Shown: one piece after another, positions 1 to 6,118 of the stretch | Position numbering within the stretch: position 1 is the stretch's first letter | Layout: each line of letters opens with the position of its first letter | DNA from: JAQVUB01 sp033809415 | GTDB taxonomy: Bacteria > Verrucomicrobiota > Lentisphaeria > Oligosphaerales > Oligosphaeraceae | Assembly (NCBI GenBank): GCA_033809415.1 | Contig: JAPXLT010000253.1 | Span: 1 to 7,035 of the forward strand | Reading direction: 5' to 3' | DNA length: 7,035 nt | Made by a program: the position numbers and the translations under genes | The notes under the pieces: generated by a model | The model's database searches: none | What the model was told of the DNA's origin: nothing | The model's input: the letters and a program-made list of their open reading frames with translations, nothing else

Positions 1-872
1 ATCCGGCGGCGTAGAGGCAAAGGATACAACCAGATCAGGACACAGACTCCTGCCGCAAGGCCGACCAGGGCGCCCCGGCTGCCGCTGTAGATCAATGCGC
101 CAAGAAAGAGGATGCTGCCGCACCCGAGGAAAAGGCCTTTTGTCAGGCGTTGTGGTTCGATATGCCTGGCCCAATTGCGCAAGGCAATCAACAGCAATGG
201 GCAAGTCAGCAGCAGGTGCCCCGCGTAGATATTGGGATCGACGAAAGTACCGTAGGAGCGAGTTTGCATCAGCTTTTCCTGGATCTGGCGGCTGAGCGGC
301 TGTCCGGTCTCGAGTGCGTTCTGCTCCATCATGCGGCGATTTGCTTCCAACCCGCCAAAATGCTGCCGCCAGCCATGCAGGCAGCAGATCAGGCTGGCTG
401 CGGCAATGCAGTTCAGCAGTCCAGGCAGCAGACGTTCATCGGAGTCCTGCGTCCAGTATATTGCCACTGCCATGCAGAAGATGCCCCAGAAATGCCAGAA
501 CCAGTTCAGCGCGTAACCCCATTCTGTGGTCTGAACGAATCCGGCCAGGCTGGCGAAGATCATCAGCAGGCTCAGTCCTGGGATGACTATCTGCTTCGAG
601 AATCTCGGCGGTGGGTGGATCAGGCAGGCCAACAGCAGTGCGATCCCGGCCAGGATGCTCGGCAGCATGCTTGGCCAGCAAGTAAAGATGAGCCATTCCA
701 TCAGGCTCAGTGGAAAATCCGGTTGTTCTCCGCCTCCGACAAAAGTGCCAAACTTAAATGGCAGCAAAAAAACAAAACCATACAAATACCAGCGCAACAG
801 GGTTGCGCACAGTGTCCGGAAAGCTGGCCTTGCCTCTGCGGAAGATCGAGTTGTCAATAAAGCTTTTTTCAT
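1..872 (-). CDS. O-antigen ligase (WaaL/Wzy_C-like) family membrane protein, 3' end outside window
   Basis: The minus strand is open from ATG at 872-870 to the window edge, giving 290 residues without a stop. The protein is strongly hydrophobic, with membrane segments at about residues 25-47, 57-85, 95-113, 118-142, 148-168, 215-234 and 243-285. A polar loop at about 169-212 leads into RSYGTFVDPNIYAGHL (205-220), followed by YSGSRGALVG (262-271). The PN..A and SRGAL motifs in this order are typical of the O-antigen ligase/polymerase superfamily. Those proteins join or polymerise undecaprenyl-linked glycans at the periplasmic face of the inner membrane. The start lies 9 nt after the stop of the PHP gene with no clear Shine-Dalgarno, so translation is probably coupled to that gene. 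The C-terminal part, with the large periplasmic loop and any TPR domain, is outside the window. Whether it is a ligase, a polymerase or another sugar-transfer enzyme cannot be told. Confidence 0.85.
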   Translation of the reverse strand, partial: MKKALLTTRSSAEARPAFRTLCATLLRWYLYGFVFLLPFKFGTFVGGGEQPDFPLSLMEWLIFTCWPSMLPSILAGIALLLACLIHPPPRFSKQIVIPGLSLLMIFASLAGFVQTTEWGYALNWFWHFWGIFCMAVAIYWTQDSDERLLPGLLNCIAAASLICCLHGWRQHFGGLEANRRMMEQNALETGQPLSRQIQEKLMQTRSYGTFVDPNIYAGHLLLTCPLLLIALRNWARHIEPQRLTKGLFLGCGSILFLGALIYSGSRGALVGLAAGVCVLIWLYPLPLRRR

Positions 873-881
873 CAGGCTAGG

Positions 882-1772
882 TCAGAGAAAGAACGGGTTG
901 CTCCAGGCGTATTTGCCCTGCTTGTCCCGGATTTGGCAGCGCACATAGGAACCCGATGGCAACTTGCTAAGATCACAGCGGAATTGCTGACAGGTGCGCT
1001 CGGCGGAGTGCGGGCCCTGCTCATCTACCGTCGCCCCCAGAAACCCTCTCGAACCATTGCTGACCAGAATCACTTCTTGACAAGGCGTAAACTCGGCCTC
1101 GAAAATCCGGTTTTCGAGATTGAGTTTCTGGAAGAGTGGACCTTGGCTGGCGTAGAAGTTGCCTTCGGAAAGTGCTTGCAGCAATGCTTTTGGTGATTTG
1201 TCTTCTGCGCTGATCATGGTGAAGCCTTTGAACAAGTCCCGGGCAGCGTGCACATCATCAACCGCAATGGCATTGTAGCGAATCCCTTGATCCAGGCATT
1301 CATCCCAGAGTTGTATATTGAAAGCTTTCCCGATATACCGGGTCGAGGTATTATAGACTTCAATCCCCAAAGAACCACGCAATGTCAAAATTTCTGCGGA
1401 AGTAAAGCCGCACCAGTATGGGTGTGCAGTAAAAAAGATCCCGCCGGAAGCCCGTATGGCATCGGCAGCCTGCTGACCATCCCAGTCTGGATTGTGCCGG
1501 AAATCTTCCGGAGTCCCCAATGCCAGCAGATGCCAGGGAATTCCTCGCGGCCCGACCGGGTGCACTTCCATCCCGGAAAGCAGCGTCATCCCGCATCCAT
1601 CATAGGTCGAAACCGGATTGCTGACGCGATGATCAGTGAACGCCAGCACATCATACCCTGCCTCTGAATACAGCCGAACAACCTCTTCCGGGGTAAACTT
1701 CCCGTCGGAATTCGTTGTGTGGGTATGCAGATTCGCCTTGAAAACAGGCCTGTCCTTAACGGAGAAATTCAT
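882..1772 (-). CDS. PHP-domain metallohydrolase, CehA/McbA-like
   Basis: This is a complete 296-residue protein without a signal peptide. The PHP metal-binding motifs appear in order: HTHTTNSDG (16-24), FTDH (45-48), E69 with H71, AHP (116-118) and DDVH (172-175). These place it among PHP phosphoesterase-like enzymes that use two or three divalent metals in a TIM-like barrel. The C-terminal ~90 residues look like a small beta domain ending in an AWSNPFFL stretch, a tail common in the CehA/McbA group. The substrate is unknown; phosphoester or carbamate hydrolysis are family possibilities only. The start has a good Shine-Dalgarno (AAGAGGGG at 1784-1777) and a promoter-like pair just upstream. 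The ligase-family gene follows after 9 nt, so the two are probably co-transcribed, which suggests but does not prove a role in envelope glycan metabolism. Confidence 0.9.
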   Translation of the reverse strand: MNFSVKDRPVFKANLHTHTTNSDGKFTPEEVVRLYSEAGYDVLAFTDHRVSNPVSTYDGCGMTLLSGMEVHPVGPRGIPWHLLALGTPEDFRHNPDWDGQQAADAIRASGGIFFTAHPYWCGFTSAEILTLRGSLGIEVYNTSTRYIGKAFNIQLWDECLDQGIRYNAIAVDDVHAARDLFKGFTMISAEDKSPKALLQALSEGNFYASQGPLFQKLNLENRIFEAEFTPCQEVILVSNGSRGFLGATVDEQGPHSAERTCQQFRCDLSKLPSGSYVRCQIRDKQGKYAWSNPFFL

Positions 1773-1796
1773 TGTTCCCCTCTTTCAATATTAGGG

Positions 1797-1825
1797 ATTA
1801 TGTCACCTTTCAGGGCTGATTCCAA
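1797..1825 (-). promoter_or_regulatory. Probable sigma-70-type promoter of the PHP / ligase operon
   Basis: On the minus strand TTGGAA (1825-1820) is followed after 17 nt by CATAAT (1802-1797), matching 4 of 6 and 5 of 6 consensus bases. Transcription would start near 1790, leaving an 18-nt leader that contains the Shine-Dalgarno of the PHP gene. Confidence 0.5.
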
Positions 1826-1853
1826 CATCGCCGATCCTGAACCCTGAACATCA

Positions 1854-1868
1854 CAACCGGGACGGTTG
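1854..1868. promoter_or_regulatory. Short perfect inverted repeat upstream of the PHP promoter
   Basis: CAACCG and CGGTTG flank a 3-nt centre (GGA). The repeat lies about 30 nt upstream of the -35 box of the PHP operon and about 80 nt upstream of the divergent short ORF. It could be an operator half-site pair or a small hairpin; its short length makes chance plausible. Confidence 0.25.
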
Positions 1869-1930
1869 CGCCACTTTTTAAACCGCGTGCCATTCCATCC
1901 GTCAGAGCAACAACCCCTATAAATTTTTGC

Positions 1931-1936
1931 AGGAGG
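1931..1936 (+). promoter_or_regulatory. Consensus ribosome-binding site AGGAGG
   Basis: A perfect AGGAGG stands 9 nt before the ATG at 1946. It is the best Shine-Dalgarno in the window and the main reason for accepting the short plus-strand ORF over the longer minus-strand frames in the same place. Confidence 0.55.
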
Positions 1937-1945
1937 ACTGGCACG

Positions 1946-2113
1946 ATGAAAAACCCGATGGATCGGCAACTTGAAAAACAGCTTTCTGACCGAGCAGTAG
2001 CAATCGGACACGAGGGCAATGTCGCAGCCTTTGGCGAGCTGCTGGTATTGCTGAAGTCCTCATCGGCGTTTATCCTTCCACTTCTCGACGTTGTTGTTCG
2101 AGAAAGCAAGTGA
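1946..2113 (+). CDS. Short ORF, probable N-terminal fragment of a HEAT-repeat-like protein
   Basis: The 55-residue frame starts MKNPMDRQLEKQLSDRAV and continues through GNVAAFGELLVLLKSSSAF (residues 24-42). Two amphipathic helices ending in a 'LLKSSSA' turn resemble the first repeat of HEAT-repeat proteins, where such a turn is followed by VRR-A-A-L-type helices. The last 13 residues (from about 43) are read antisense to the end of the DUF1016 gene, so HEAT-like character stops at the border of that gene. It is divergent from the PHP gene and overlaps the 3' end of the nuclease gene by 44 nt. It is probably a truncated remnant; it could also be a real small protein, since start and RBS are intact. 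The HEAT assignment rests on pattern only. Confidence 0.45.
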   Translation: MKNPMDRQLEKQLSDRAVAIGHEGNVAAFGELLVLLKSSSAFILPLLDVVVRESK

Positions 2114-3287
2114 GCTTTTCGCGGCTGGGGAGTTCAAGCTGGTATTTGGAGACGAAGAGATGGTTATTAAGCCCCGCAAGGGCGTACTCGACAAGAACTT
2201 GATCCTTGGCGGTGCAGAGCAGAAGACCGATAGGTGGGTTGTCGCCCGGAGCCATTATGTTGGTTCGGTACCAGCTCACGTAGGTATTAAGCTGACCAAG
2301 GTGTTCGTGGCTGAACGCATCTACCTTCAGTTCGATCAGGACATGGCACTTGAGGATGCGGTGGTAGAAGACCAAGTCCACGAAACCGTGCGTGTCGCCA
2401 ATGAGGATGCGCTTCTGGCGGGCTTCGAAACAGAACCCGTGGCCAAGTTCAAGCAGGAAAGCTTGCAGTCGGTCGAGCAGCGCCTCCTCGACATCTGATT
2501 CGCGCAGCACCTCGTGCGGCTTGAGTCCGAGAAACTCGAAGACGTACGGGTCGCGAATGGCCAGGCGCGGTTCGGCTTTCTCCGCAGTGGCTTGGACCAG
2601 TTCAGCCAGTTTGGCCTTGTCTTGAGAAAGTGCCGAACGTTCGAAGTAGAGCGTCGCAATCTGGCGCTTGAGTTCACGCACCGACCAGCCACCGCGAACG
2701 CACTCGATCTCGTAGAAGGCACGCTTGAGACTCGAATCAAGTTCCGCAAGCACTTCCAAGTGCGTATAGGAAAGCCGTTGCAAAAGCAGCCCGGGCGAAA
2801 GACCCAGGCAACAGGCCGAATCGTCTCCCGAAACCGTGTCCTGACCTGGCAGAAGTGATTTTGCGGTCGCTGACCGCAAAATCTCTAACATACTGACAGG
2901 CATAGAGTTACCAGATTTTGCGGTCGCTGACCGCAAAATCTCTGGTATTGTCGATGGCTCTTCAGAAACGGTATTTGTGAAAACGGAGGCAATGGCACTG
3001 CGTAACTGAGGGTAGGCCAGGTAGAACCGCCGATACGCTGCCAGACGGCGCGGGTCGCACGGCAATACACCCAATCGCTCCAACTCGCGGGCGAGTCGCG
3101 GCAGAACTTCCGCACCGTAGGCCGCGCGATCCTCGCCACGTTGTTCGTATATGACAATGTAGGCACCCGTTAGCCAGTTCCGGATCGTCAATGTCAGGTT
3201 TATCGCACGCCCCGCCTGCGCGGCCATCTCGCGATGAACCCGGGTTATCGCCTCGACCAGTTGCTGGAAAGTCATCTCATCGAGCAT
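2070..3287 (-). CDS. DUF1016/YhcG-family PD-(D/E)XK nuclease-like protein
   Basis: This is a complete 405-residue protein with the DUF1016 layout. The N-terminal helical domain (about 5-100) contains IRNWLTGAYIVIYEQRGEDRAAYG-type sequence. A linker (about 101-160) follows, then a second part opening with LSYTHLEVL (172-180) and KRAFYEIECVRGGWSVRELKRQI (188-210). The C-terminal nuclease fold has VDLVFYHR (D304), IELK (E319, K321) and QLNTYVSWYR, so the expected D...ExK residues are intact. Family members are often found near restriction or mobile genes; the exact role is unsettled, with DNA cleavage or processing inferred. AAGGAAG lies about 7 nt upstream of the ATG. The protein is longer than usual because the linker holds a duplicated ten-residue segment EILRSATAKS (116-125 and 135-144) encoded by palindromic DNA. 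The gene seems to interrupt another reading frame. Confidence 0.9.
   Translation of the reverse strand: MLDEMTFQQLVEAITRVHREMAAQAGRAINLTLTIRNWLTGAYIVIYEQRGEDRAAYGAEVLPRLARELERLGVLPCDPRRLAAYRRFYLAYPQLRSAIASVFTNTVSEEPSTIPEILRSATAKSGNSMPVSMLEILRSATAKSLLPGQDTVSGDDSACCLGLSPGLLLQRLSYTHLEVLAELDSSLKRAFYEIECVRGGWSVRELKRQIATLYFERSALSQDKAKLAELVQATAEKAEPRLAIRDPYVFEFLGLKPHEVLRESDVEEALLDRLQAFLLELGHGFCFEARQKRILIGDTHGFVDLVFYHRILKCHVLIELKVDAFSHEHLGQLNTYVSWYRTNIMAPGDNPPIGLLLCTAKDQVLVEYALAGLNNHLFVSKYQLELPSREKLTCFLEQQRREVEG
2857..2883. repeat. 27-bp perfect palindrome inside the DUF1016 gene, copy 1
   Basis: Two 12-nt arms, GATTTTGCGGTC and its exact reverse complement, flank a 3-nt centre (GCT). It is read in-frame in the linker of the nuclease as part of EILRSATAKS. 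Copy 2 starts 57 nt later, exactly 19 codons. Confidence 0.9.
2914..2940. repeat. 27-bp perfect palindrome inside the DUF1016 gene, copy 2
   Basis: It is identical to copy 1 over all 27 bases, while the 30 nt between the copies is unrelated. Flanks CCA and CTGG allow a slightly longer imperfect stem around this copy. The same phase gives the same peptide segment as copy 1. Confidence 0.9.
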
Positions 3288-3304
3288 ATCTTAGCTTCCT
3301 TATC

Positions 3305-3364
3305 ATTGCAGTCAGGCGATTTGCGGTGGTGCGTCGGCTGTATGAGCTGACCATTTTCACGTGA
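3305..3364 (+). pseudogene. Possible detached continuation of the HEAT-like ORF
   Basis: Directly beyond the 5' end of the nuclease gene the plus strand reads IIAVRRFAVVRRLYELTIFT and then TGA (first I from the TTATC/ATT join). VRR followed by hydrophobic spacing resembles the second helix of a HEAT repeat, which is what should follow 'LLKSSSAF' at 2071. Removing 2075-3304 (1230 nt, a multiple of three) joins the two parts in one frame. No further HEAT-like sequence is found after the stop in any plus frame, so the original gene would already be truncated. The evidence is short and the call is tentative. Confidence 0.25.
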
Positions 3365-3463
3365 ATCAATTCATTGGATAGGAGACGCCTACGAACCCGG
3401 GGCAAGCTGGAGCAGGAATCTGAAGGAAAATGCCTTATCTAGACCTTATCCAAAAAGGATTTT

Positions 3464-3514
3464 TAACCACGAACCACACGAAAAGTACGAAAATTTTCGT
3501 GTCTTTTCGTTGTT
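3464..3514. terminator. AT-rich palindrome downstream of ricT, possible terminator and dispersed repeat
   Basis: The centre ACGAAAA/TTTTCGT (3487-3500) is a perfect 14-bp palindrome. It extends outward through CGAAAAGT and ACTTTTCG-like arms with one bulge, and further to TAAC/GTTA ends. It begins 13 nt after the stop codon of the minus-strand ricT-like gene, where a terminator would be expected. The stem is AT-rich, so classical intrinsic termination is uncertain. A 22-bp stretch (3489-3510) recurs exactly at 6199-6220, marking it as one of a repeat family. Confidence 0.45.
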
Positions 3515-3526
3515 AAAAAATATGCT

Positions 3527-4348
3527 TCAGTTCACGTTTCCGGGCTTGCGGCTGTCTTTTTTCTTCTGATTTCGCGGTTTGTTTTTATCCGGGCGCTGCT
3601 TTGCGGGTTCCTCGTTCGTTTCCTCCTTGGGCTGATTTTTCTGCTGCTGGGCAAGATTGCGATAGAACTCCGCTTCGTATTGCAGGCAGCATTTCAAGCG
3701 TCCGCAACTGCCTGAGATCGTTTGCGGATTGAGGGAAAGCCCCTGTTGTTTAGCCATCTTGACATTGATGCTGCTGAAGCTCGGCAAGAACGTGGCGCAG
3801 CAGAATGGGCGCCCGCAGGTGCCAATGCCACCTATGATCGCAGTCTCATCGCGCACCCCGACTTGACGTAATTCCACACGAACATGAAACAAACCCGATA
3901 AATCCCGCAATAACTCCCTGAAATCAATGCGTCCCTCAGCAGAAAACTGAAAAAGCAGAATTTTCCGGTCAAATGCATAATGCGTATGGATCAGTTTCAT
4001 ATCCAGCGCATGAAATTTTATCCGTTCGAGTGCTTTCTTATGAGCGCCCTTGGCCTTTTCCCTGTTTTCTTCGGCCTTTGCCTGATCCAGCCCATTCGCC
4101 TTGCGCAATACGACCGGAATCTTCTGCCCTTCGATATGACGCCCCTTCGAGCTTTTTGCCCGTTCCTTTTCAAAGGCGGCTTCATCATCAAGGGGTTCGC
4201 CAGGGCAGCGTTGTTCGACAGTGGCGAAGTCCAGATACCGTTCACAGCGGACGATGACCGGATCGCCCTTCTGCAAATCCAGTTCACAATCCGCTATGCA
4301 TTCGTACCCCAAACCCGCCGATACAGAAACTTTATATAATGCCTTCAT
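3527..4348 (-). CDS. ricT: PSP1-domain protein of the RicT (YaaT) family
   Basis: This is a complete 273-residue cytosolic protein. It opens with a beta-rich PSP1-type region (KVSVSAGLGYECIA, 6-19) and contains a charged helical stretch (about 55-112). The diagnostic cysteine block follows: GGIGTCGRPFCC (173-184; C178, C183, C184) and SGSCGRLKCC (212-221; C215, C220, C221). In Bacillus, RicT shares iron-sulfur clusters with RicA and RicF and affects RNase Y-dependent mRNA maturation and development; its role in Gram-negative bacteria is less clear. The tail from about 236 is rich in Lys, Glu, Pro, Asn and Gln and is probably disordered, perhaps RNA- or protein-binding. No RicA or RicF gene is nearby. 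The start has no strong Shine-Dalgarno, and no convincing promoter was found between it and the tandem repeats upstream. Confidence 0.9.
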   Translation of the reverse strand: MKALYKVSVSAGLGYECIADCELDLQKGDPVIVRCERYLDFATVEQRCPGEPLDDEAAFEKERAKSSKGRHIEGQKIPVVLRKANGLDQAKAEENREKAKGAHKKALERIKFHALDMKLIHTHYAFDRKILLFQFSAEGRIDFRELLRDLSGLFHVRVELRQVGVRDETAIIGGIGTCGRPFCCATFLPSFSSINVKMAKQQGLSLNPQTISGSCGRLKCCLQYEAEFYRNLAQQQKNQPKEETNEEPAKQRPDKNKPRNQKKKDSRKPGNVN

Positions 4349-4450
4349 ACTGCTGTCAGCCAGACTTCTTGTTTCAGGAAAAAACGCCAGCGAATTTTAA
4401 AACATAATACCGCAATACCGGAATGACCAGCTGACAGAAGCGTTTTTATA

Positions 4451-4571
4451 ATGGACGATGGACGATGGACGATGGACGATGGACGATGGACAAGGACAGG
4501 AATGGACAGGATGGACTAAAATGGACGAGAATGGACAAAATAAAATGGACAATGGACAATGGACAATGGAC
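4451..4571 (+). repeat. Tandem heptamer array ATGGACG / ATGGACA
   Basis: Five perfect ATGGACG units run from 4451 to 4485, followed by a partial sixth. After that come degenerate ATGGAC-containing units with spacers of varying length, and three ATGGACA units just before 4571. The 7-nt period and the decay in the middle suggest slippage followed by mutation. The array is non-coding and lies downstream of the fadL-like gene and upstream of ricT. Confidence 0.9.
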
Positions 4572-4580
4572 TTTTTTCCA

Positions 4581-4709
4581 TCCGTGTAAAGTCCGTGTCC
4601 CGTCCGTGTAAAGTCCGTGTCCCGTCCGTGTAAAGTCCGTGTCCCGTCCGTGTAAAGTCCGTGTAAAGTCCGTGTCCCGTCCGTGTAAAGTCCGTGTAAA
4701 GTCCGTGTA
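4581..4709 (-). repeat. Tandem 11-mer array with two unit variants
   Basis: Eleven full units and a partial twelfth share TCCGTGT and end either AAAG (A) or CCCG (C). The order is A C A C A C A A C A A. On the minus strand the unit reads CACGGAC plus a variable part, so its GGAC core faces opposite to the heptamer array next to it. The array ends 2 nt before the stop codon of the fadL-like gene. Confidence 0.95.
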
Positions 4710-4711
4710 TG

Positions 4712-5998
4712 TCAGAACATATATTTTACGGCTGCTGATACGACATGCAGGTCGGCTTCAAATTCGCCGCTGTTTTTGAAGTTCTCCGAAGCTCCTGCCG
4801 CTTGTGAGCCGGCTTTGGAATCTTTAAAGATCAGGTAGGCGTAACCGAAGTCAAAGCCCCAATGGTCTTTGCTGTAGCCGACACCAAGCGCAAACATGTT
4901 GCGGTCGCTGTCCGGCATTTCCGGAGAGCGGTGACGGTCATTGTCCGGAGAATTATCATACATGTAACCGGCACGCAAGACCCAGTTCTCATTGAGCTGA
5001 TAGGAAGCACCAAAGCGGAAAGACCAGACATCATCCCAATCCTTGTCCTTGTATGCAGTCCCTTTGGTGCCGGGCTTGCCTGCGCCGGGGAAACTGTCAA
5101 ACTTAATGTTGTTGTCGGCGTAGGTGCTCCACTCCGTCCAGACTGCATCAAAACTCAGCGTCCATTTCTCGAACGTGGTATTGGCAACACCAAAGCCCAC
5201 ACTCGAGGGCAGTGTGATCTCCGTCGAGGCATCATCACGATAAAACCCCCTGGCGCCGCCAAGATAAGCTCCTTGATAGCGATATTTGGCTTCGCCGTCA
5301 AAGTCTAGCTTGACGCGGGACTGATAAGACACGCCGAGATTCCAATCTTCATGCGGCTTGTATACTGCTGACAGAGTAAAGCCAACACCAATCGCGTCCG
5401 CACTCATATAAATTTTATTGGTCTGAGGGATGCTAGGGTCTATGGCGTTAAGCGCAGATTGATCGATATTTCGGGCCAGACGTGCTGTCGCGGCTACAAG
5501 ATTGATGCCGCCGGCGATGGAAAACTGCTCGTTGACCTCCCAGGCCAGGCTCGGGGTGATATATATGCAACGCAGATTCGTATAGGTTGCCATGTATTGT
5601 TCGAGCCAGTCATTGTCCCATTCGCTAATCATACCGTATGGAGCATTCACGGAAAGGTTCAAATTCAAATCATTCTCAAACGGCAATATCGCATAAAAAA
5701 ATCCTGTCGGACGAACCTCGTTCTTCAAATTGTCATCACCAAGGTCCGATTCATAATCAATATGCAGCAGCAACCCGCTCACACCAGCCATCAAGCTCGG
5801 ACGGTCTACCGAGGTCGTTCCCGCAGGATTGTACCACGCATTCGAAATCATTCCATCACGAGCAATCACTGAACCAGCCAACGACAAGCCCTCGGCACTG
5901 CTCTCCGAATACAACTGAAACGCACCACCACGCACCACAGAACTCAGCGATACAAGCAACAACATGCCGACGATAAAACGCTTGAAATAAGTTTGCAT
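4712..5998 (-). CDS. OmpP1/FadL-family outer-membrane transporter
   Basis: From ATG at 5998-5996 the protein has 428 residues, normal for the family. A signal peptide (MQTYFKRF, then a hydrophobic core to about residue 22) should be cut near VVRG/GAF. The mature start GAFQLYSESSAEGLSLAGS and the NPAG motif (57-60) are FadL hallmarks of the N-terminal hatch. Alternating beta-strand sequence continues to a C-terminal KYMF, whose final Phe is the usual signal for barrel insertion. Family members carry long-chain fatty acids or other hydrophobic compounds across the outer membrane; the substrate here is unknown. The frame is open up to an ATG at 6055, but that adds 19 residues before the signal peptide, so the start at 5998 is preferred. 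GGAGG (6016-6012) stands 13 nt away, which is long. Confidence 0.92.
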   Translation of the reverse strand: MQTYFKRFIVGMLLLVSLSSVVRGGAFQLYSESSAEGLSLAGSVIARDGMISNAWYNPAGTTSVDRPSLMAGVSGLLLHIDYESDLGDDNLKNEVRPTGFFYAILPFENDLNLNLSVNAPYGMISEWDNDWLEQYMATYTNLRCIYITPSLAWEVNEQFSIAGGINLVAATARLARNIDQSALNAIDPSIPQTNKIYMSADAIGVGFTLSAVYKPHEDWNLGVSYQSRVKLDFDGEAKYRYQGAYLGGARGFYRDDASTEITLPSSVGFGVANTTFEKWTLSFDAVWTEWSTYADNNIKFDSFPGAGKPGTKGTAYKDKDWDDVWSFRFGASYQLNENWVLRAGYMYDNSPDNDRHRSPEMPDSDRNMFALGVGYSKDHWGFDFGYAYLIFKDSKAGSQAAGASENFKNSGEFEADLHVVSAAVKYMF

Positions 5999-6069
5999 GA
6001 GCCTACATTTGCCTCCATTTAACATCTCTTTGAACACAAATCTAACCGAAAACAAACAAAACAGTCCAT

Positions 6070-6097
6070 ACTATACCCACCTTCACACATTATTCAA
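6070..6097 (-). promoter_or_regulatory. Probable main promoter of the fadL-like gene
   Basis: On the minus strand TTGAAT (6097-6092) is followed after 16 nt by TATAGT (6075-6070), a 5-of-6 match to the -10 box. The leader to the ATG at 5998 would be about 65 nt. Confidence 0.55.
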
Positions 6098-6118
6098 GAC
6101 ACTTTTACAAAAAACGTC

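Larger units (their letters stand above)
4349..4711. other. Repeat-filled spacer between ricT and the fadL-like gene
   Basis: This 363-nt stretch has no gene. The first ~100 nt (4349-4450) is AT-leaning and would have to carry the ricT promoter if there is one; TAAAAT near 4400 on the minus strand is a possible -10 but lacks a matching -35. The rest consists of the two tandem arrays described separately. Confidence 0.6.

Noticed and set aside
150..860. Long plus-strand frame of 236 codons
   Set aside because: It lies fully antisense to the O-antigen-ligase-like gene, has Gln/Cys/His-rich composition typical of shadow frames, and has no RBS.
1769..2109. Two minus-strand frames (80 and 99 codons) upstream of the PHP gene, one overlapping its start by ATGA
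   Set aside because: Composition is not protein-like (Cys, Trp and Arg/Ser rich), they run across the PHP promoter and antisense to a plus-strand ORF with a perfect RBS.
2091..2498. Plus-strand frame of 135 codons
   Set aside because: It is antisense to the conserved nuclease domain of the DUF1016 gene, which carries the catalytic D304, E319 and K321.
4353..4437. Distant inverted repeat CTGTCAGC / GCTGACAG flanking the ricT upstream region
   Set aside because: Arms of 8 nt separated by about 70 nt are likely by chance, and no element boundary or function supports them.
4581..4709. CRISPR-like array
   Set aside because: The 11-nt units are directly joined without unique spacers, and no cas gene is present; this is a simple tandem repeat.
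5459..5872. Plus-strand frame of 137 codons
   Set aside because: It is antisense to the FadL-family gene, whose signal peptide, NPAG motif and terminal Phe show the minus strand to be coding.
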